Positions 31,897 to 41,477 of a stretch of DNA of 64,000 bases are shown piece after piece (position 1 is the first letter of the stretch; the number at the start of each line of letters is the position of its first letter). The stretch comes from Arsenicicoccus bolidensis DSM 15745 (lineage in GTDB: Bacteria; Actinomycetota; Actinomycetes; Actinomycetales; Dermatophilaceae). The notes beneath the pieces are model-generated. The model did not search any database. It saw nothing but the letters and a program-made list of their open reading frames with translations, and was not told the DNA's origin. Both the position numbers and the translations under genes were made by a program. The stretch is from contig NZ_AUFG01000014.1 of assembly GCF_000426385.1 (NCBI RefSeq), positions 1 to 64,000 on the forward strand, written 5' to 3'.

Positions 31897-32576
31897 AGAC
31901 CCTCCTCCACCTCGGCGTCCAGACGCTGCTCGTCGGACACCACCTTGTCGAACCGTCGGACGGACTCGTCCTTGGGCGTCACCAGCTCGGCGCCCGGCAG
32001 GTCGGCGGCGGACGTGCCGCGCACCAGCTCGGCGTGCGGGAGCCCCAGCAGGACCGCCAGGTCGAGCAGCACCTCCTCGGCCGTGCCACCAGGGTCGGCG
32101 AGGACATCCTGTATGGCGCCCGGCGCGCCCTGGTCCCGGGCGAATCCCGCGGCCCGGGCGAGGTCGGTCGGGCGCGCCAGGGGGAAGCCGGGCACGGGGC
32201 CCGGGCCCTCGCCCGGGGTCCACACGACCCAGCGCGCTCCCCCGCGCCAGCGCCCCGGCCAGCAGGTGACCACGGCACGGCCGTCGTCGACGAACAGCCC
32301 CACGGCGGGACGCAGGTCGTGGCGCAAGGGGTGGGCGGCGAGCATGGCCACGCCGTCGCGGTAGGGGGCCATGGCGCGGCTGGGCCCGGCCGCGACCAGC
32401 GCGGTCCAGCCCCGGCCGGAGGCCAGGTGCTGGACGGAGGCCTGGTGCCTGGCGGGTGGACGGGGCGCGGGCCCGGGCCCGGCCGAGGGCACGATACAGA
32501 CCGGCAGGGTGCCTCGTCGCACCCACCGGATCACGCGTTCGCGTCGGCCCCTGACCAGGAGCACCCCGTGCTCCAT
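31893..32576 (-). CDS. Conserved hypothetical protein between hisB and hisH
   Basis: I do not recognise a domain in this 227-residue protein. It has no signal peptide or clear membrane segment; the middle is rich in Trp, Arg and Pro ([19 protein letters not shown]) and the C-terminus ends in an acidic stretch. A hypothetical gene occupies the same place between hisB and hisH in Streptomyces and other actinobacteria, so it is likely a genuine his-operon companion. It starts 5 bp after hisB and overlaps hisH by 4 bp. Confidence 0.8.
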   Translation of the reverse strand: MEHGVLLVRGRRERVIRWVRRGTLPVCIVPSAGPGPAPRPPARHQASVQHLASGRGWTALVAAGPSRAMAPYRDGVAMLAAHPLRHDLRPAVGLFVDDGRAVVTCWPGRWRGGARWVVWTPGEGPGPVPGFPLARPTDLARAAGFARDQGAPGAIQDVLADPGGTAEEVLLDLAVLLGLPHAELVRGTSAADLPGAELVTPKDESVRRFDKVVSDEQRLDAEVEEGL

Positions 32577-32581
32577 GACCG

Positions 32582-33208
32582 TCAGAGGGCTCCCTTGGCG
32601 CTGGGGATGCCCTGGACCCGGGGGTCGGGCTGGCAGGCGAACCGCAGGGCGCGGGCGAAGGCCTTGATCTGCGCCTCCACGACGTGGTGGGGGTCGCGGC
32701 CGGAGAGCACCCGCACGTGCAGGGCGATCTGGGCGTTGTGCGCGACGGACTCGAAGACGTGGCGTGTGAGCGAGCCGACGTACTGGCCGCCGATGATGAC
32801 GTACTCCTGGCCGGCGGGCTCGCCCTCGTGCACGACGAACGCGCGCCCGGCGACGTCGACGACGGCCTGGGCGAGCGCCTCGTCGAGCGGGACCATGGCG
32901 TCGCCGAAGCGCGAGATGCCGCGCTTGTCGCCGAGCGCCTCGCGCAGCGCCTGGCCGAGGCAGATCGCGACGTCCTCGACGGTGTGGTGGGCGTCGACGT
33001 CGACGTCGCCCTCGGCGCGGACGGTGAGGTCCATCAGCGAGTGCTTGGCGAGCGACTCGAGCATGTGGTCGTAGAAGCGGACGCCGGTCGAGACGTCGCC
33101 GCGACCGGTGCCGTCGAGGTCGAGGGTGAGCTCGATGCGGGACTCGGAGGTCGCCCTCGTGACGGTGGCGGTGCGGTGGGTCGTGCTCGGTGCCTGCAGG
33201 TCGGTCAT
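32582..33208 (-). CDS. hisB: Imidazoleglycerol-phosphate dehydratase
   Basis: Mn-dependent dehydratase of histidine synthesis. The 208-residue single-domain form shows the two metal-binding repeats: [19 protein letters not shown] and [14 protein letters not shown] with its paired His (DPHHVVEA). ATG 33208 overlaps the hisC stop by one base. Confidence 0.97.
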   Translation of the reverse strand: MTDLQAPSTTHRTATVTRATSESRIELTLDLDGTGRGDVSTGVRFYDHMLESLAKHSLMDLTVRAEGDVDVDAHHTVEDVAICLGQALREALGDKRGISRFGDAMVPLDEALAQAVVDVAGRAFVVHEGEPAGQEYVIIGGQYVGSLTRHVFESVAHNAQIALHVRVLSGRDPHHVVEAQIKAFARALRFACQPDPRVQGIPSAKGAL

Positions 33209-34359
33209 CAGGACTCCAGTCGGTGGGTCGGGGCGAGCTCGCGCAGGGCGTCGAGGAAGGCATCGGTCTCGGCCGGCGTGCCCGCCGTCACCCGAAGGTA
33301 GTGCGGGATGCCCACGTCGCGGACGAGGACACCCCGGTCGAGCAGCGCCTGCCAGGTGGCGTGGGCGTCCGCGACGTTGCCGAAGAACACGAAGTTGGCG
33401 TCGCTGGCCACGGGGGTGAACCCCATCGCGGACAGCTCGGCGACCGTCCGGTCGCGCTGCTCCTTGATGGCCTCGACGGTGCCGAGCATCAGGTCGGCGT
33501 GCTCGAGGGCGGCCCGCGCGACGGCCTGCGTCACGGACGACAGGTGATAGGGCATGCGGACCAGGCGCAGCGCGTCGACGAGCGCCGGGTCGGCGGCCAG
33601 GTAGCCGAGACGCCCCCCGGCCAGCGCGAAGGCCTTGCTCATCGTGCGGGTGACCACGAGTCGCGGGCGACCGGCCAGCAGCGTCAGGGCGGACGGGGTG
33701 CCGGGGCGGGCGAACTCGGCATACGCCTCGTCGACGATGACCACCGCGCGAGGGGCGGCGTCATGGACGGCCTCGACCGTCTCGAGGTCGAGGGCGGTGC
33801 CGGTCGGGTTGTTGGGCGAGCAGAGGAAGACCAGGTGCGGGTCGACGTCGCGGACCTGCGTCACGGCCGACGCGGTGGACAGGTCGAAGCGGTGCGCCAC
33901 GTCGTCGAAGCCCTCGCCGCGGCGCCCGTGCACGAACGCCGTGCCGGTGGTCTCGGTGATGATCGGGTGCATCGAGTAGGCGGGCGTGAAGCCCAGCGCC
34001 CGGCGGTCCGGCCCGCCGAAGGCCTGCACCAGGTGCAGCAGCACCTCGTTGGAGCCGTTGCCCGCCCACACCTGAGCGGCGTCGACCGCGACCCCGGAGG
34101 TCCGGGTCAGGTAGCCGGCGAGCGCCTCGCGCAGAGCGGTGAACTCGCGGTCGGGGTAGCGGTTGAGGTCGGGGACGACCTTGGTGACCGCCTCGGCCAC
34201 CGCGTCCACGACGACCTGCGGCACGGGGTAGGAGGACTCGTTGGTGTTGAGCTGGACCGGGACGTCGAGCTGCGGCGCGCCGTAGGCCGTCCGACCGCGC
34301 AGGTCGGGGCGCAGCAGCTCCTCGATCGCTCCGGCCGCCCGCTGGGTGCGGTCGGTCAT
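33208..34359 (-). CDS. hisC: Histidinol-phosphate aminotransferase
   Basis: PLP-dependent class I/II aminotransferase, 383 residues. [11 protein letters not shown] near residue 35, [20 protein letters not shown] and the PLP-Lys motif [18 protein letters not shown] are all present. ATG 34359 overlaps the hisD stop in ATGA, so it is translationally coupled to hisD. Confidence 0.97.
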   Translation of the reverse strand: MTDRTQRAAGAIEELLRPDLRGRTAYGAPQLDVPVQLNTNESSYPVPQVVVDAVAEAVTKVVPDLNRYPDREFTALREALAGYLTRTSGVAVDAAQVWAGNGSNEVLLHLVQAFGGPDRRALGFTPAYSMHPIITETTGTAFVHGRRGEGFDDVAHRFDLSTASAVTQVRDVDPHLVFLCSPNNPTGTALDLETVEAVHDAAPRAVVIVDEAYAEFARPGTPSALTLLAGRPRLVVTRTMSKAFALAGGRLGYLAADPALVDALRLVRMPYHLSSVTQAVARAALEHADLMLGTVEAIKEQRDRTVAELSAMGFTPVASDANFVFFGNVADAHATWQALLDRGVLVRDVGIPHYLRVTAGTPAETDAFLDALRELAPTHRLES

Positions 34360-35705
34360 GCGGGCACCTCGTCGCCGAACCGAGCCGTGACCGCCTGCCC
34401 GTGACCGGGCAGGTCCTCGGACTGGGCGAGCGTGACCACGTGCCGGGCGACGTCGCGCAGCGCCGCCTCCGAGTAGTCGACGACGTGGATCCCGCGCAGG
34501 AAGGACTGGACCGACAGGCCGCTGGAGTAGGCCGCGGACCCTCCGGTGGGCAGCACGTGGTTGGAGCCGGCCGCGTAGTCGCCGAGGCTCACCGGGGAGT
34601 AGGGGCCGACGAAGATCGCGCCGGCGTTGCGGATGCGGGCGGCGACCGCCGCGGCGTCGCGCGTCTGGACCTCGAGGTGCTCGGCGGCGTAGGCGTCGAC
34701 CACGCGCACCCCCTCGTCCAGGTCGTCCACGAGGACGATGCCGGACTGGGTGCCGGTCAGCGCGGTGCGGACCCGCTCGGCGTGCTTGGTCTCGGGGACG
34801 CGCCGCTCCACGGCCGCGACGACGGCCCGGGCCAGTTCCTCGGAGTCGGTGACCAGCACGGACCCCGCGAGCGGGTCGTGCTCGGCCTGGCTGATCAGGT
34901 CGGCCGCCACGTGGTCGGGGTCGGCCGAGTCGTCGGCGAGCACGGCGATCTCGGTCGGGCCGGCCTCGGCGTCGATGCCGATGACCCCCTGCAGCAGGCG
35001 CTTGGCCGACGCGACGTAGACGTTGCCCGGGCCGGTGACCAGGTTGGCGGGCTCGATGGCCGGGGTGCCGGTGGCGTCGTCGGCGGCCACGCCGTAGGCG
35101 AACATGGCGACGGCCTGGGCCCCGCCCACGGCATACACCTCGTCCACCCCGAGGAGGGCGCACGCGGCGAGGATCGTCGGGTGCGGGTAGCCCGCGAATA
35201 CCCCGGAGCTCTCGCGCTGGGGCGGGCTGGTCACCGCGAGGGAGCCGACGCCGGCCTCCTGCGCGGGGACGACGTTCATGACCACGCTGGAGGGATAGAC
35301 GGCCAGGCCGCCGGGGACGTAGAGGCCCACCCGCTCGACCGGCACCCAGCGCTCGGTGACGGTGCCGCCGGGGACGACCTGGGTGGTGACGTCCTGGCGC
35401 CGCTGGGCGCGGTGCACGCGACGGGCCCGCTCGATCGCGACCTCGAGGGCCGCGCGCACGTCGGGGTCGAGCCGCTCGACGGACGCGGCGAGCACGTCGG
35501 CCGGGACCCGCAGGCTCGGGGACCGGACCCCGTCGAAGCGCTCCCCCAGCTCCAGCAGCGCCGGCGCCCCCCGATGACGCACGTCGTCGCAGATCGGACG
35601 GACGACGTCGAGAGCAGCCTCCACGTCGAGCTCGGCCCGGGGCAACGTGTCGCGCAGCGCGCGTGCGTCGAGCACGCGACCGCGCAGGTCATCGATCGAG
35701 AGCAT
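34356..35705 (-). CDS. hisD: Histidinol dehydrogenase
   Basis: Zn-dependent enzyme catalysing the last two oxidations to histidine. The 449-residue protein contains [25 protein letters not shown], the Zn/catalytic region [12 protein letters not shown] and [19 protein letters not shown]. It is the first gene of the operon. The -10-like TAGACT ends 7 nt before the ATG with no ribosome site between, which points to a leaderless transcript. Confidence 0.97.
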   Translation of the reverse strand: MLSIDDLRGRVLDARALRDTLPRAELDVEAALDVVRPICDDVRHRGAPALLELGERFDGVRSPSLRVPADVLAASVERLDPDVRAALEVAIERARRVHRAQRRQDVTTQVVPGGTVTERWVPVERVGLYVPGGLAVYPSSVVMNVVPAQEAGVGSLAVTSPPQRESSGVFAGYPHPTILAACALLGVDEVYAVGGAQAVAMFAYGVAADDATGTPAIEPANLVTGPGNVYVASAKRLLQGVIGIDAEAGPTEIAVLADDSADPDHVAADLISQAEHDPLAGSVLVTDSEELARAVVAAVERRVPETKHAERVRTALTGTQSGIVLVDDLDEGVRVVDAYAAEHLEVQTRDAAAVAARIRNAGAIFVGPYSPVSLGDYAAGSNHVLPTGGSAAYSSGLSVQSFLRGIHVVDYSEAALRDVARHVVTLAQSEDLPGHGQAVTARFGDEVPA

Positions 35706-35712
35706 GCGGGCC

Positions 35713-35760
35713 AGTCTAGGCGGTGGGTCGGACAGGCCTGTCGGTCGTCTCAGCCACAAT
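35713..35760. promoter_or_regulatory. Symmetric divergent promoters of hisD and the CPBP gene
   Basis: The perfect palindrome GACAGGCCTGTC (35731-35742) gives the same GACAGG on each strand. Leftward, 18 bp later, is TAGACT (35718-35713), then 7 nt to the hisD ATG. Rightward, 18 bp later, is CACAAT (35755-35760), then 7 nt to ATG 35768. Both would make leaderless mRNAs, and a dimeric regulator could bind the shared palindrome. CACAAT is a weak -10. Confidence 0.55.
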
Positions 35761-35767
35761 GGGCCGT

Positions 35768-36886
35768 ATGACGATCCCCCTGGCGCCTCACCGACTGCCC
35801 GACCTTCCGGGCGTGCCGACGGAGTACCACCAGCTCCTGCGGGGCCCCCGCCACCGGTGGTGGCGCCCGCTGCTGTCGATCGTGATCGTGGTCGCCTCGC
35901 TCCTCATGGTCGTCATCGCGATCTCGGGGATCGCGGCGGCGGTGGTGGTCGGGGCCGGGGGCGACCTCGAGGAGTGGATGGACTCGGCGGCGTCCGGCCG
36001 GATGTCGCCGTCGGCCTTCCTGTCGACCAACCTCATGCTCGCCGCGCTGATCCCGGTGTCGTTGTTCGCGATCTGGGTCGGGCACACCGTGAACCCACGC
36101 TGGCTGCAGTCGGTGACGGGCCGGTTCCGCTGGGGCTGGTTCGCGCGCTGCCTGGCGGTCCTCGCGCCCCTGTGGCTCGCCTACCTCGCCATCGGCACGC
36201 TCGTCGACGGGCTGCCGGAGGGCGGACGCTCCAAGGAGTGGGCGGCCCTGCTGGTGATCATGCTCCTCACCACCCCCCTGCAGTGCGCCGGCGAGGAGCT
36301 GCTCTTTCGCGGGTGGGTCATGCAGAGCATCGGGTCGTGGTTCGCCCACCGCTGGGTGGCCCTCGCGGTGCCGATCGTCGTGTCCTGCCTGACGTTCGGG
36401 GCCGCGCACGGCAGCTCGGACCCGTGGATCTTCGCCGACCTCGCCGTCTTTGCCGTCTGCGCCTGCCTGCTCACCTGGCGCACCGGGGGGCTCGAAGCTG
36501 CGATCGCCCTGCACATCGTCAACAACATGCTGGTCATGGCGCTGTCGCTCACGCTCGGCGGCTTCGACGAAGGCTTCATCGACGGCGACACCAAGGGGTC
36601 CCCGCTGCCCGTGCTGACCTCGGTCGTGATCATGTCCATCGCCTACGCCCTCGTCTCGTGGCAGGCACGACGCGCCGGGATCCAGCGCCGCTCCACCCCG
36701 CAGATCCCGCCACCGCCCCAGGTGCCGCTGCCGGCCGGACAGGCCTGGCCGGCGCAGCCTGCCGCGCCTCAGGGCGGCTGGTCCCCCGCGCCGCCGCAGC
36801 AGTCGCCCACCTGGCAGCCACCGGGGCAGGTACCGGGGCAGGCGGGCGGCCAGGCCGGCGGATGGCACCCGCCATACGGCGGCTGA
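35768..36886 (+). CDS. CPBP/CAAX-type intramembrane protease homologue
   Basis: This 372-residue membrane protein has about eight hydrophobic segments. The Abi/CPBP motifs are visible: EELLFRG (near residue 175), FGAAHG and HIVNN, which supply the glutamate and histidines of the intramembrane glutamic protease site. The C-terminal 65 residues are a Pro/Gln-rich cytosolic tail. ATG 35768 fits the leaderless promoter; earlier in-frame ATGs at 35723 and 35759 lie in the promoter. The FetB-like permease follows after 7 bp. Confidence 0.9.
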   Translation: MTIPLAPHRLPDLPGVPTEYHQLLRGPRHRWWRPLLSIVIVVASLLMVVIAISGIAAAVVVGAGGDLEEWMDSAASGRMSPSAFLSTNLMLAALIPVSLFAIWVGHTVNPRWLQSVTGRFRWGWFARCLAVLAPLWLAYLAIGTLVDGLPEGGRSKEWAALLVIMLLTTPLQCAGEELLFRGWVMQSIGSWFAHRWVALAVPIVVSCLTFGAAHGSSDPWIFADLAVFAVCACLLTWRTGGLEAAIALHIVNNMLVMALSLTLGGFDEGFIDGDTKGSPLPVLTSVVIMSIAYALVSWQARRAGIQRRSTPQIPPPPQVPLPAGQAWPAQPAAPQGGWSPAPPQQSPTWQPPGQVPGQAGGQAGGWHPPYGG

Positions 36887-36893
36887 CCAGGCC

Positions 36894-37685
36894 ATGGGTC
36901 CCGCGACGGGTTCCGGATCCTCGCTCGTCTCCGTCGGCAGCACCGCCGACGTCGTCCGCCTCGTGCTCGTCGTCACGCTGCTCGCGCTCGCGGCCGCAGC
37001 GGTGCACCGGTGGGGCGGCCTCGGTCACTCCGGCGCCACCCTCACCGCCGCCGCCCGGGCGACCGTCCAGCTGGGCGTGGTGGGGCTGCTCATCGCCGCG
37101 GTGCTCGGGAGCTGGTGGCTCACCCTCGCCTTCGTCGCCCTGATGCTGGGCGTGGCCTCCCTCACCGCCGGTCGCCGGGTGCTGCCCGGCCGCGGGACCT
37201 GGTGGGCGGCGGCGCCGGTGTGCATCGGGGCCGTGCCCGTCGGGGTGGCGCTCGCCGCCTCCGGCGTCATCCCGCTGCGGCCCGTGGCGCTGGTCCCGAT
37301 CCTCGGCATCCTCATCGGCAACGCCATGACGGCGACCACGCTCGCCGGCAAGCGCACCCTCGACGCGCTGACGACGCGGCACGGCGAGTTCGAGGCGGGC
37401 CAGTCGATCGGCCTCGTCGACCGGGACGCGGCCCTGCTCGTCGCCCGGGAGGACGCCGCCCTCGCGCTCGTGCCCGGCATGGACCAGACCCGCACCGTGG
37501 GCCTCGTGACCCTGCCCGGCGCGTTCGTGGGGACGCTGCTCGGCGGGGCGACGCCGCTCGAGGCCGCCGCCGTCCAGCTCGTCGTCCTGGCGGCGCTGCT
37601 GCTCGTGCAGGCGCTCTCCGTCGTGGCGATGCTCGAGCTGGTCGCGCGTGGCCGCATCGGCGACTATGGCCGCCGCACCGACTGA
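36894..37685 (+). CDS. UPF0014/FetB-family ABC transporter permease
   Basis: This 263-residue protein has about seven transmembrane segments. The family signature ILGILIGNAMTATTLAGKRTLDAL and the loop FEAGQSIGLVDRDAALLVARE before GLVTLPGAFVGTLLGGATPL match FetB/YbbM, the permease half of an iron-export or metal-related ABC system. No ATPase (FetA) gene is next to it, unlike E. coli, so the partner is elsewhere or absent. Confidence 0.87.
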   Translation: MGPATGSGSSLVSVGSTADVVRLVLVVTLLALAAAAVHRWGGLGHSGATLTAAARATVQLGVVGLLIAAVLGSWWLTLAFVALMLGVASLTAGRRVLPGRGTWWAAAPVCIGAVPVGVALAASGVIPLRPVALVPILGILIGNAMTATTLAGKRTLDALTTRHGEFEAGQSIGLVDRDAALLVAREDAALALVPGMDQTRTVGLVTLPGAFVGTLLGGATPLEAAAVQLVVLAALLLVQALSVVAMLELVARGRIGDYGRRTD

Positions 37686-37754
37686 GGAGGCGTCGCGGGG
37701 CGAAACCAGTAGCGTTCCGTCCTGAGCGGGTGCGACAGTGCCCAGATGCCCGCT

Positions 37755-37782
37755 GCCGAGAGTCCGGGCGGTCCGCCCTCGG
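37755..37782. terminator. Possible terminator between convergent permease and TOPRIM genes
   Basis: GCCGAG ... CTCGGC flanks an inner GGGCG-GTC-CGCCC stem with an asymmetric bulge. It lies in the 153-bp convergent gap, which otherwise holds nothing I recognise. Confidence 0.35.
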
Positions 37783-37838
37783 CGACCGTGACCGGCAGAC
37801 GAGCTGGAGCTGGGACTCGCGCGTCCGCGGCTGAGAGG

Positions 37839-38396
37839 TCAGGCGATCCGGTCGAGAAGCATCGAGAGCGGCTCGGGCAGCTCGTCGCGCGACAGCTCGG
37901 CGGCCAGCACCCCGGCGACCTGCTCCTTGCGCCCGGACGCGACACCGCAGAAGCGATGCAGCTGCTCGGCCAGCGGACGGTCGGCCCACGCCGGCTGGAT
38001 CTGCAGCGCCTCGAGCTTGCCGCCGAGCCCCGCGCTCTGGATCGCCTCGACGGCGCGACTCGTCCCGAGGGCGCGGATCAGCTCGTCCTCCAGGTCCGCC
38101 TCGCACACGAAGAAGCCGTAGGCCGGGAGATCGCTCGCGTCGCTGACCGGCAGGCCGTCGGCGACGAGCGCCCGCTCGACGAACCTCGCCTCGGCCGCGT
38201 CGCACATCCCCAGGACGTCGGCGTCCGGCTGCAGCTGCCGGATCTCCGGCAGCACCCGCCCCACGTTGGTGACGCCCTGCAGGTTGCGCAGCTCGACGTG
38301 GTCGCCGCCGATGTCGTTGCGGTGCATGATCGCTCGCACGGCGGCGACGTCGCTGACGCCTTCGAGCAGGACGATGAGGGTGGGCTCGGCGCTCAT
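37839..38396 (-). CDS. TOPRIM-like (OLD-type) domain protein
   Basis: A 185-residue protein beginning LIVLLEGVSDVAAVRAIMHR, where the EGxSD pattern matches the first TOPRIM motif of OLD nucleases and DnaG-like proteins; LGMCDAAEARFVERAL could be the second, acidic motif. There is no ATPase domain. It may be a stand-alone TOPRIM nuclease/phosphotransferase or a defence-related fragment. Annotation as hypothetical would also be fair. Confidence 0.6.
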   Translation of the reverse strand: MSAEPTLIVLLEGVSDVAAVRAIMHRNDIGGDHVELRNLQGVTNVGRVLPEIRQLQPDADVLGMCDAAEARFVERALVADGLPVSDASDLPAYGFFVCEADLEDELIRALGTSRAVEAIQSAGLGGKLEALQIQPAWADRPLAEQLHRFCGVASGRKEQVAGVLAAELSRDELPEPLSMLLDRIA

Positions 38397-38437
38397 GGGC
38401 CCACCCTAGAGGGGACCGCTCGGGAGGGCCTCAGCCA

Positions 38438-38563
38438 CCAGCCGGCCCGGGCGACGAGGCAACGTTCGCTCGCCACCTTCTCTGGCGGGGCATCGGTCAG
38501 ATCACGAAGGACCTGCCACCGGATCGCAGGGTCGGAGTCGGGCAGCCAGTCGATGGTGCCCCC
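38438..38563 (-). pseudogene. Remnant resembling the N-terminus of a squalene-cyclase-like hypothetical family
   Basis: A 39-codon frame reads IDWLPDSDPAIRWQVLRDLT and then DAPPEKVASERCLVARAGW (38554-38438). I recognise this as the N-terminal block of a widespread actinobacterial prenyltransferase/squalene-cyclase-repeat family (LLDSDPAIRWQVLRDLTDAP...). In frame upstream is TAG with no start codon, and after GW the homology ends and the frame stops near 38397. A full gene is over 250 codons, so this is a decayed fragment. The rest of the 311-bp gap (38397-38707) shows nothing further. Confidence 0.6.
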
Positions 38564-38707
38564 ACGCTAGGAGGGGTTGCGGACGTCTCCCATCCGGGTG
38601 CGACGAACGGGTCGGCCGCACCCGGGCCGTGCCCGACCTGGATGCACCTCTCCCCCACGGTTCACTCGTATGGCGCTGACCCGCCGCGACCCCGATACGC
38701 TCCAGGC

Positions 38708-39100
38708 ATGAATGTCGTCCACCACATCGAGCTCTGGACGACGGACATCGCCGGGACGGCGCCGTCGTTCGACTGGCTCCTGACCACGCTCGGATGGACC
38801 GCCGAGACCGACCCCGGTTGGCCTCTCGGCCGGACCTGGCACCACACCAGCGGGATGTACCTCGTGCTGGAGCAGTCCGCGGCCGTCGACGGCGCCCACC
38901 ACCGCACCCATGCCGGGCTGAACCACCTCGCCCTGCGGGTGACGGATCGCGCGCAGCTCGACCGGATGCGGGCGGAGTGTCCACGGCACGGCTGGGTGGA
39001 GGTGTTCGCAGACCGCTATCCCCACGCGGGTGGCCCGCAGCACACCGCGCTGTTCGTCGAGAACGCCGAAGGCTTCGAGCTCGAGCTCGTCGCCGACTGA
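38708..39100 (+). CDS. VOC-family (glyoxalase/dioxygenase-fold) protein
   Basis: A 130-residue single-module vicinal-oxygen-chelate protein: VHHIELWTTDIAG supplies the first metal-ligand His, GLNHLALRVTDRAQLDRM the central strand and His, and GPQHTALFVENAEGFELELV the final Glu. Substrate unknown. TACGCT ends 6 nt before the ATG, so it may be leaderless. Confidence 0.85.
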   Translation: MNVVHHIELWTTDIAGTAPSFDWLLTTLGWTAETDPGWPLGRTWHHTSGMYLVLEQSAAVDGAHHRTHAGLNHLALRVTDRAQLDRMRAECPRHGWVEVFADRYPHAGGPQHTALFVENAEGFELELVAD

Positions 39101-39197
39101 CCAGGGGGTTTGGGGCGGGTCCCCCTGCGACAGGGTCGATCCGGCAAGGGACACGCCGTGCCCTCTCGACGAACCGACCCCTGTCGGTTCGTGGCCG

Positions 39198-39422
39198 TCA
39201 CCCAGAGGTCGGGGGCCTGCCGCGGCGAGGCAGCGGCCCCGCGTCCTTCGGCATACGGCCCGATCTCTTGAGTGCGTCCCGCAGGACCATCTCGACCTGC
39301 GCGTTGACGCTGCGCAGCTCGTCACCCGCCCACCGGGTGAGGGCGTCGTGGACGGCGGGGTCGAGCCGCAGCAGCACCTGCTTGCGCTCGCCCCCGCCGC
39401 GACGCTCCCGTGGAGGGGTCAC
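39198..39422 (-). CDS. Small ribbon-helix-helix (Arc/HicB-like) DNA-binding protein
   Basis: A 74-residue basic protein with the pattern KQVLLRLDPAVHDALTRWA, then DELRSVNAQVEMVLRDALKR, which is the strand-helix-helix of Arc/CopG-type repressors. GTG start at 39422 overlaps the SPFH stop (GTGA), so the pair is translationally coupled. It probably represses its own operon through the AT-rich inverted repeat at 40422-40440. There is no HicA-type toxin next to it. Confidence 0.8.
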   Translation of the reverse strand: MTPPRERRGGGERKQVLLRLDPAVHDALTRWAGDELRSVNAQVEMVLRDALKRSGRMPKDAGPLPRRGRPPTSG

Positions 39423-40396
39423 TGGTAGAGCGATCCTGTGTTGACGATCGGCGCGACCTTGGACTCGCCGCACAGGACGACGAGCAGGTTGGAGACCATG
39501 GCGGCCTTGCGCTCGTCGTCCAGCTCGACGATGTCCTGCTCCTCCAGCTTGGCGAGGGCCATGTCGACCATGCCGACGGCACCCTCGACGATCCGGGAGC
39601 GGGCCGCCACGATGGCGGACGCCTGCTGGCGCTGCAGCATCGCCTGGGCGATCTCGGGGGCGTAGGCCAGGTGGGAGATCCGCACCTCGACGATCTCGAC
39701 GCCGGCGACGACGACGCGCTCGGCCACCTCGTAGGCCAGCTCGCCGGACACCACGTCGGTGGACCCGCGCAGCGACTCGACCTCGTCGCTGTCGGTGTCG
39801 TAGGGGTGGGAGATCGCCACGTGGCGCAGCGCCGACTCGGACTGGGCCCGGACGAAGTTCTCGTAGTGCTCCACCGAGAAGCTGGCGCGGGCCGTGTCGG
39901 CAACCTGCCAGACGACGATGGCGGCGATCTCCACGGGGTTGCCGTCGGCGTCGTTGACCTTGAGCACGTTGGTCTCGAAGTTGTTGACGCGCACCGAGAC
40001 TCCCCGCTTGGAGGTGAACGGCATGACCATCGTCAGACCGGTGCGGCGCGCCGTCCCGACATACCGTCCGAAGAACTGGATCACCTTGGTCTGGCCGGGC
40101 TGGATGATGACGACCGCGCTGGCCACGATCGCGGCGAGCAGGATGACGACCACGCCACCGACGAAGCTGCCGATCGGGGGCTGGCCCGTCTCGTTGGCCG
40201 TGATCGCTCCGCTGATGATCAGCCAGATGCCTCCGGCGAACAGCAGCAGCGACAGGGCCAGCGCCAGGAAGCCGTCGACCGCGAACGCCGGGCGCTCGTT
40301 GACGTCGACGCGCGTGCCCTGGTGGCCGACGGGGCGGGCCGACGGTGGGGCGGTCTGCGGGTCGATGGTCTGGTCGTGCGGCTGCTGCGTGCTCAT
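39419..40396 (-). CDS. SPFH/Band 7 (stomatin-like) membrane protein
   Basis: A 325-residue protein with two hydrophobic helices near residues 40-60 and 75-95, followed by the SPFH domain ([19 protein letters not shown] ... [20 protein letters not shown]) and the downstream coiled part [27 protein letters not shown] proteins oligomerise into membrane-microdomain cages. No NfeD partner is present; its partner is instead the ribbon-helix-helix gene. Confidence 0.9.
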   Translation of the reverse strand: MSTQQPHDQTIDPQTAPPSARPVGHQGTRVDVNERPAFAVDGFLALALSLLLFAGGIWLIISGAITANETGQPPIGSFVGGVVVILLAAIVASAVVIIQPGQTKVIQFFGRYVGTARRTGLTMVMPFTSKRGVSVRVNNFETNVLKVNDADGNPVEIAAIVVWQVADTARASFSVEHYENFVRAQSESALRHVAISHPYDTDSDEVESLRGSTDVVSGELAYEVAERVVVAGVEIVEVRISHLAYAPEIAQAMLQRQQASAIVAARSRIVEGAVGMVDMALAKLEEQDIVELDDERKAAMVSNLLVVLCGESKVAPIVNTGSLYQ

Positions 40397-40421
40397 GGCG
40401 TCCCCCTGGCTGGTCGTTGTG

Positions 40422-40440
40422 TGACATCTTTTTGATATTA
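40422..40440 (-). promoter_or_regulatory. AT-rich inverted repeat upstream of the SPFH-RHH operon
   Basis: TGACATC-TTTTT-GATATTA is an imperfect inverted repeat (5 of 7 positions match) inside the most AT-rich stretch of this area, about 25-45 bp upstream of the SPFH start. A TTGCGC-N17-TTTAAG pair overlaps it on the minus strand. It is the natural candidate for operator and promoter of the operon. The remaining 40453-40652 holds no recognisable gene. Confidence 0.5.
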
Positions 40441-40652
40441 CTTAAACCTTCGACGCGGCTAGGGCGCAAGGGGTTCCGGGCACGATTCGAGACCTCGTCT
40501 CCTGCTCGGACGTCGAGGCACAGTGATGGCGTGATCCCGGACGACCTGCGAGCGCGGTCGGACAGGCCACGTCGAGGTCACCGCCGACGACGCTCGGTCG
40601 ACCGCCGAGCTCATCCGCTCCTGCGACGAACCGCAGTACTGAAGCGTCTCGA

Positions 40653-41477
40653 CTAGGCGGTCTCGCGGGAGAAGGCCGAGGCTCGGGCGACCTGCTCGTC
40701 GCTCGGGCGCACCCCGGTGTAGAGCACGAACTGCTCGGCCGCCTGCAGGGCGATCACCTCAGCTCCGGTGATGACGCGCCGGTCCAGCTCACGCGCCAGC
40801 CGGATCAGCGGCGTCTCCGCGGGGAACGCCACCACGTCGAACACCGTCCGGGCTGCCTCCACGGCGGGCCGTGGCACCGGCAGCTCCTCGGCCTGGGGCC
40901 CGCCCGCCATACCGACGGGAGTCGCGTTGAGGATCAACGCGGGTCGCAGGTCGCCGAGCGAGTCCGCCCAGCGGTGGCCGTACTTCGCGGCGAGGGCGGG
41001 GCCGGTGCGCGAGTTCCGCGCCACGACATGGCCGTTGGTGAAGCCCGCGTCGGTCAGGGCGGCGACCGCGGCCTTCGCCATACCGCCGGAGCCGAGGACG
41101 GCGAAGTCGTCCGTCGGCGAGACCCCGTGGGACGCAAGGAGATTGCGGATAGCGAGATAGTCGGTGTTGTAGGCGACGAGGTGGCCGTCGTCGTTGACGA
41201 TGGTGTTGACCGACTCGATCGCTGCCGCGGACTCGGTCATCTGGTCGACCAGGGGTATGACGTCCTCCTTCCACGGCATGGAGATCGCGCAGCCGCGGAT
41301 CCCGAGAGCGCGCACGCCACCGATCGCCGCCGTGATGTCCGAGGTCGTGAACGCCTTGTAGACGTAGTCCAGCCCGAGCTCGCGATAGAGGTAGTTGTGA
41401 AAACGCGTGCCGATGTTGGACGGTCGCGCCGACAGCGACAGGCACAGCTGCGTGTCCTTGGTGATCCGCTCGGTCAC
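40653..41477 (-). CDS. Shikimate dehydrogenase-like protein
   Basis: A 274-residue protein of the AroE family: LSARPSNIGTRFHNYLYREL at the substrate end, ISMPWKEDVIPLVDQ with the catalytic Lys, NTDYLAI, the NADP motif VLGSGGMAKAAVAAL and ILNATPVGMAGG. The usual NKDGA-type signature is shifted, and the SLSxRPSNIGTRFHN pattern marks a paralogue subgroup, so it may act on quinate or another acid rather than be the main AroE. GTG start overlaps the ptrB stop (GTGA). Confidence 0.85.
   Translation of the reverse strand: MTERITKDTQLCLSLSARPSNIGTRFHNYLYRELGLDYVYKAFTTSDITAAIGGVRALGIRGCAISMPWKEDVIPLVDQMTESAAAIESVNTIVNDDGHLVAYNTDYLAIRNLLASHGVSPTDDFAVLGSGGMAKAAVAALTDAGFTNGHVVARNSRTGPALAAKYGHRWADSLGDLRPALILNATPVGMAGGPQAEELPVPRPAVEAARTVFDVVAFPAETPLIRLARELDRRVITGAEVIALQAAEQFVLYTGVRPSDEQVARASAFSRETA

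Noticed and set aside
40453-40652. A 36-codon plus-strand frame ending AELIRSCDEPQY in the SPFH-aroE gap
   Set aside because: It looked like a possible C-terminal gene remnant, but I could not tie it to any family and it is too short to support.
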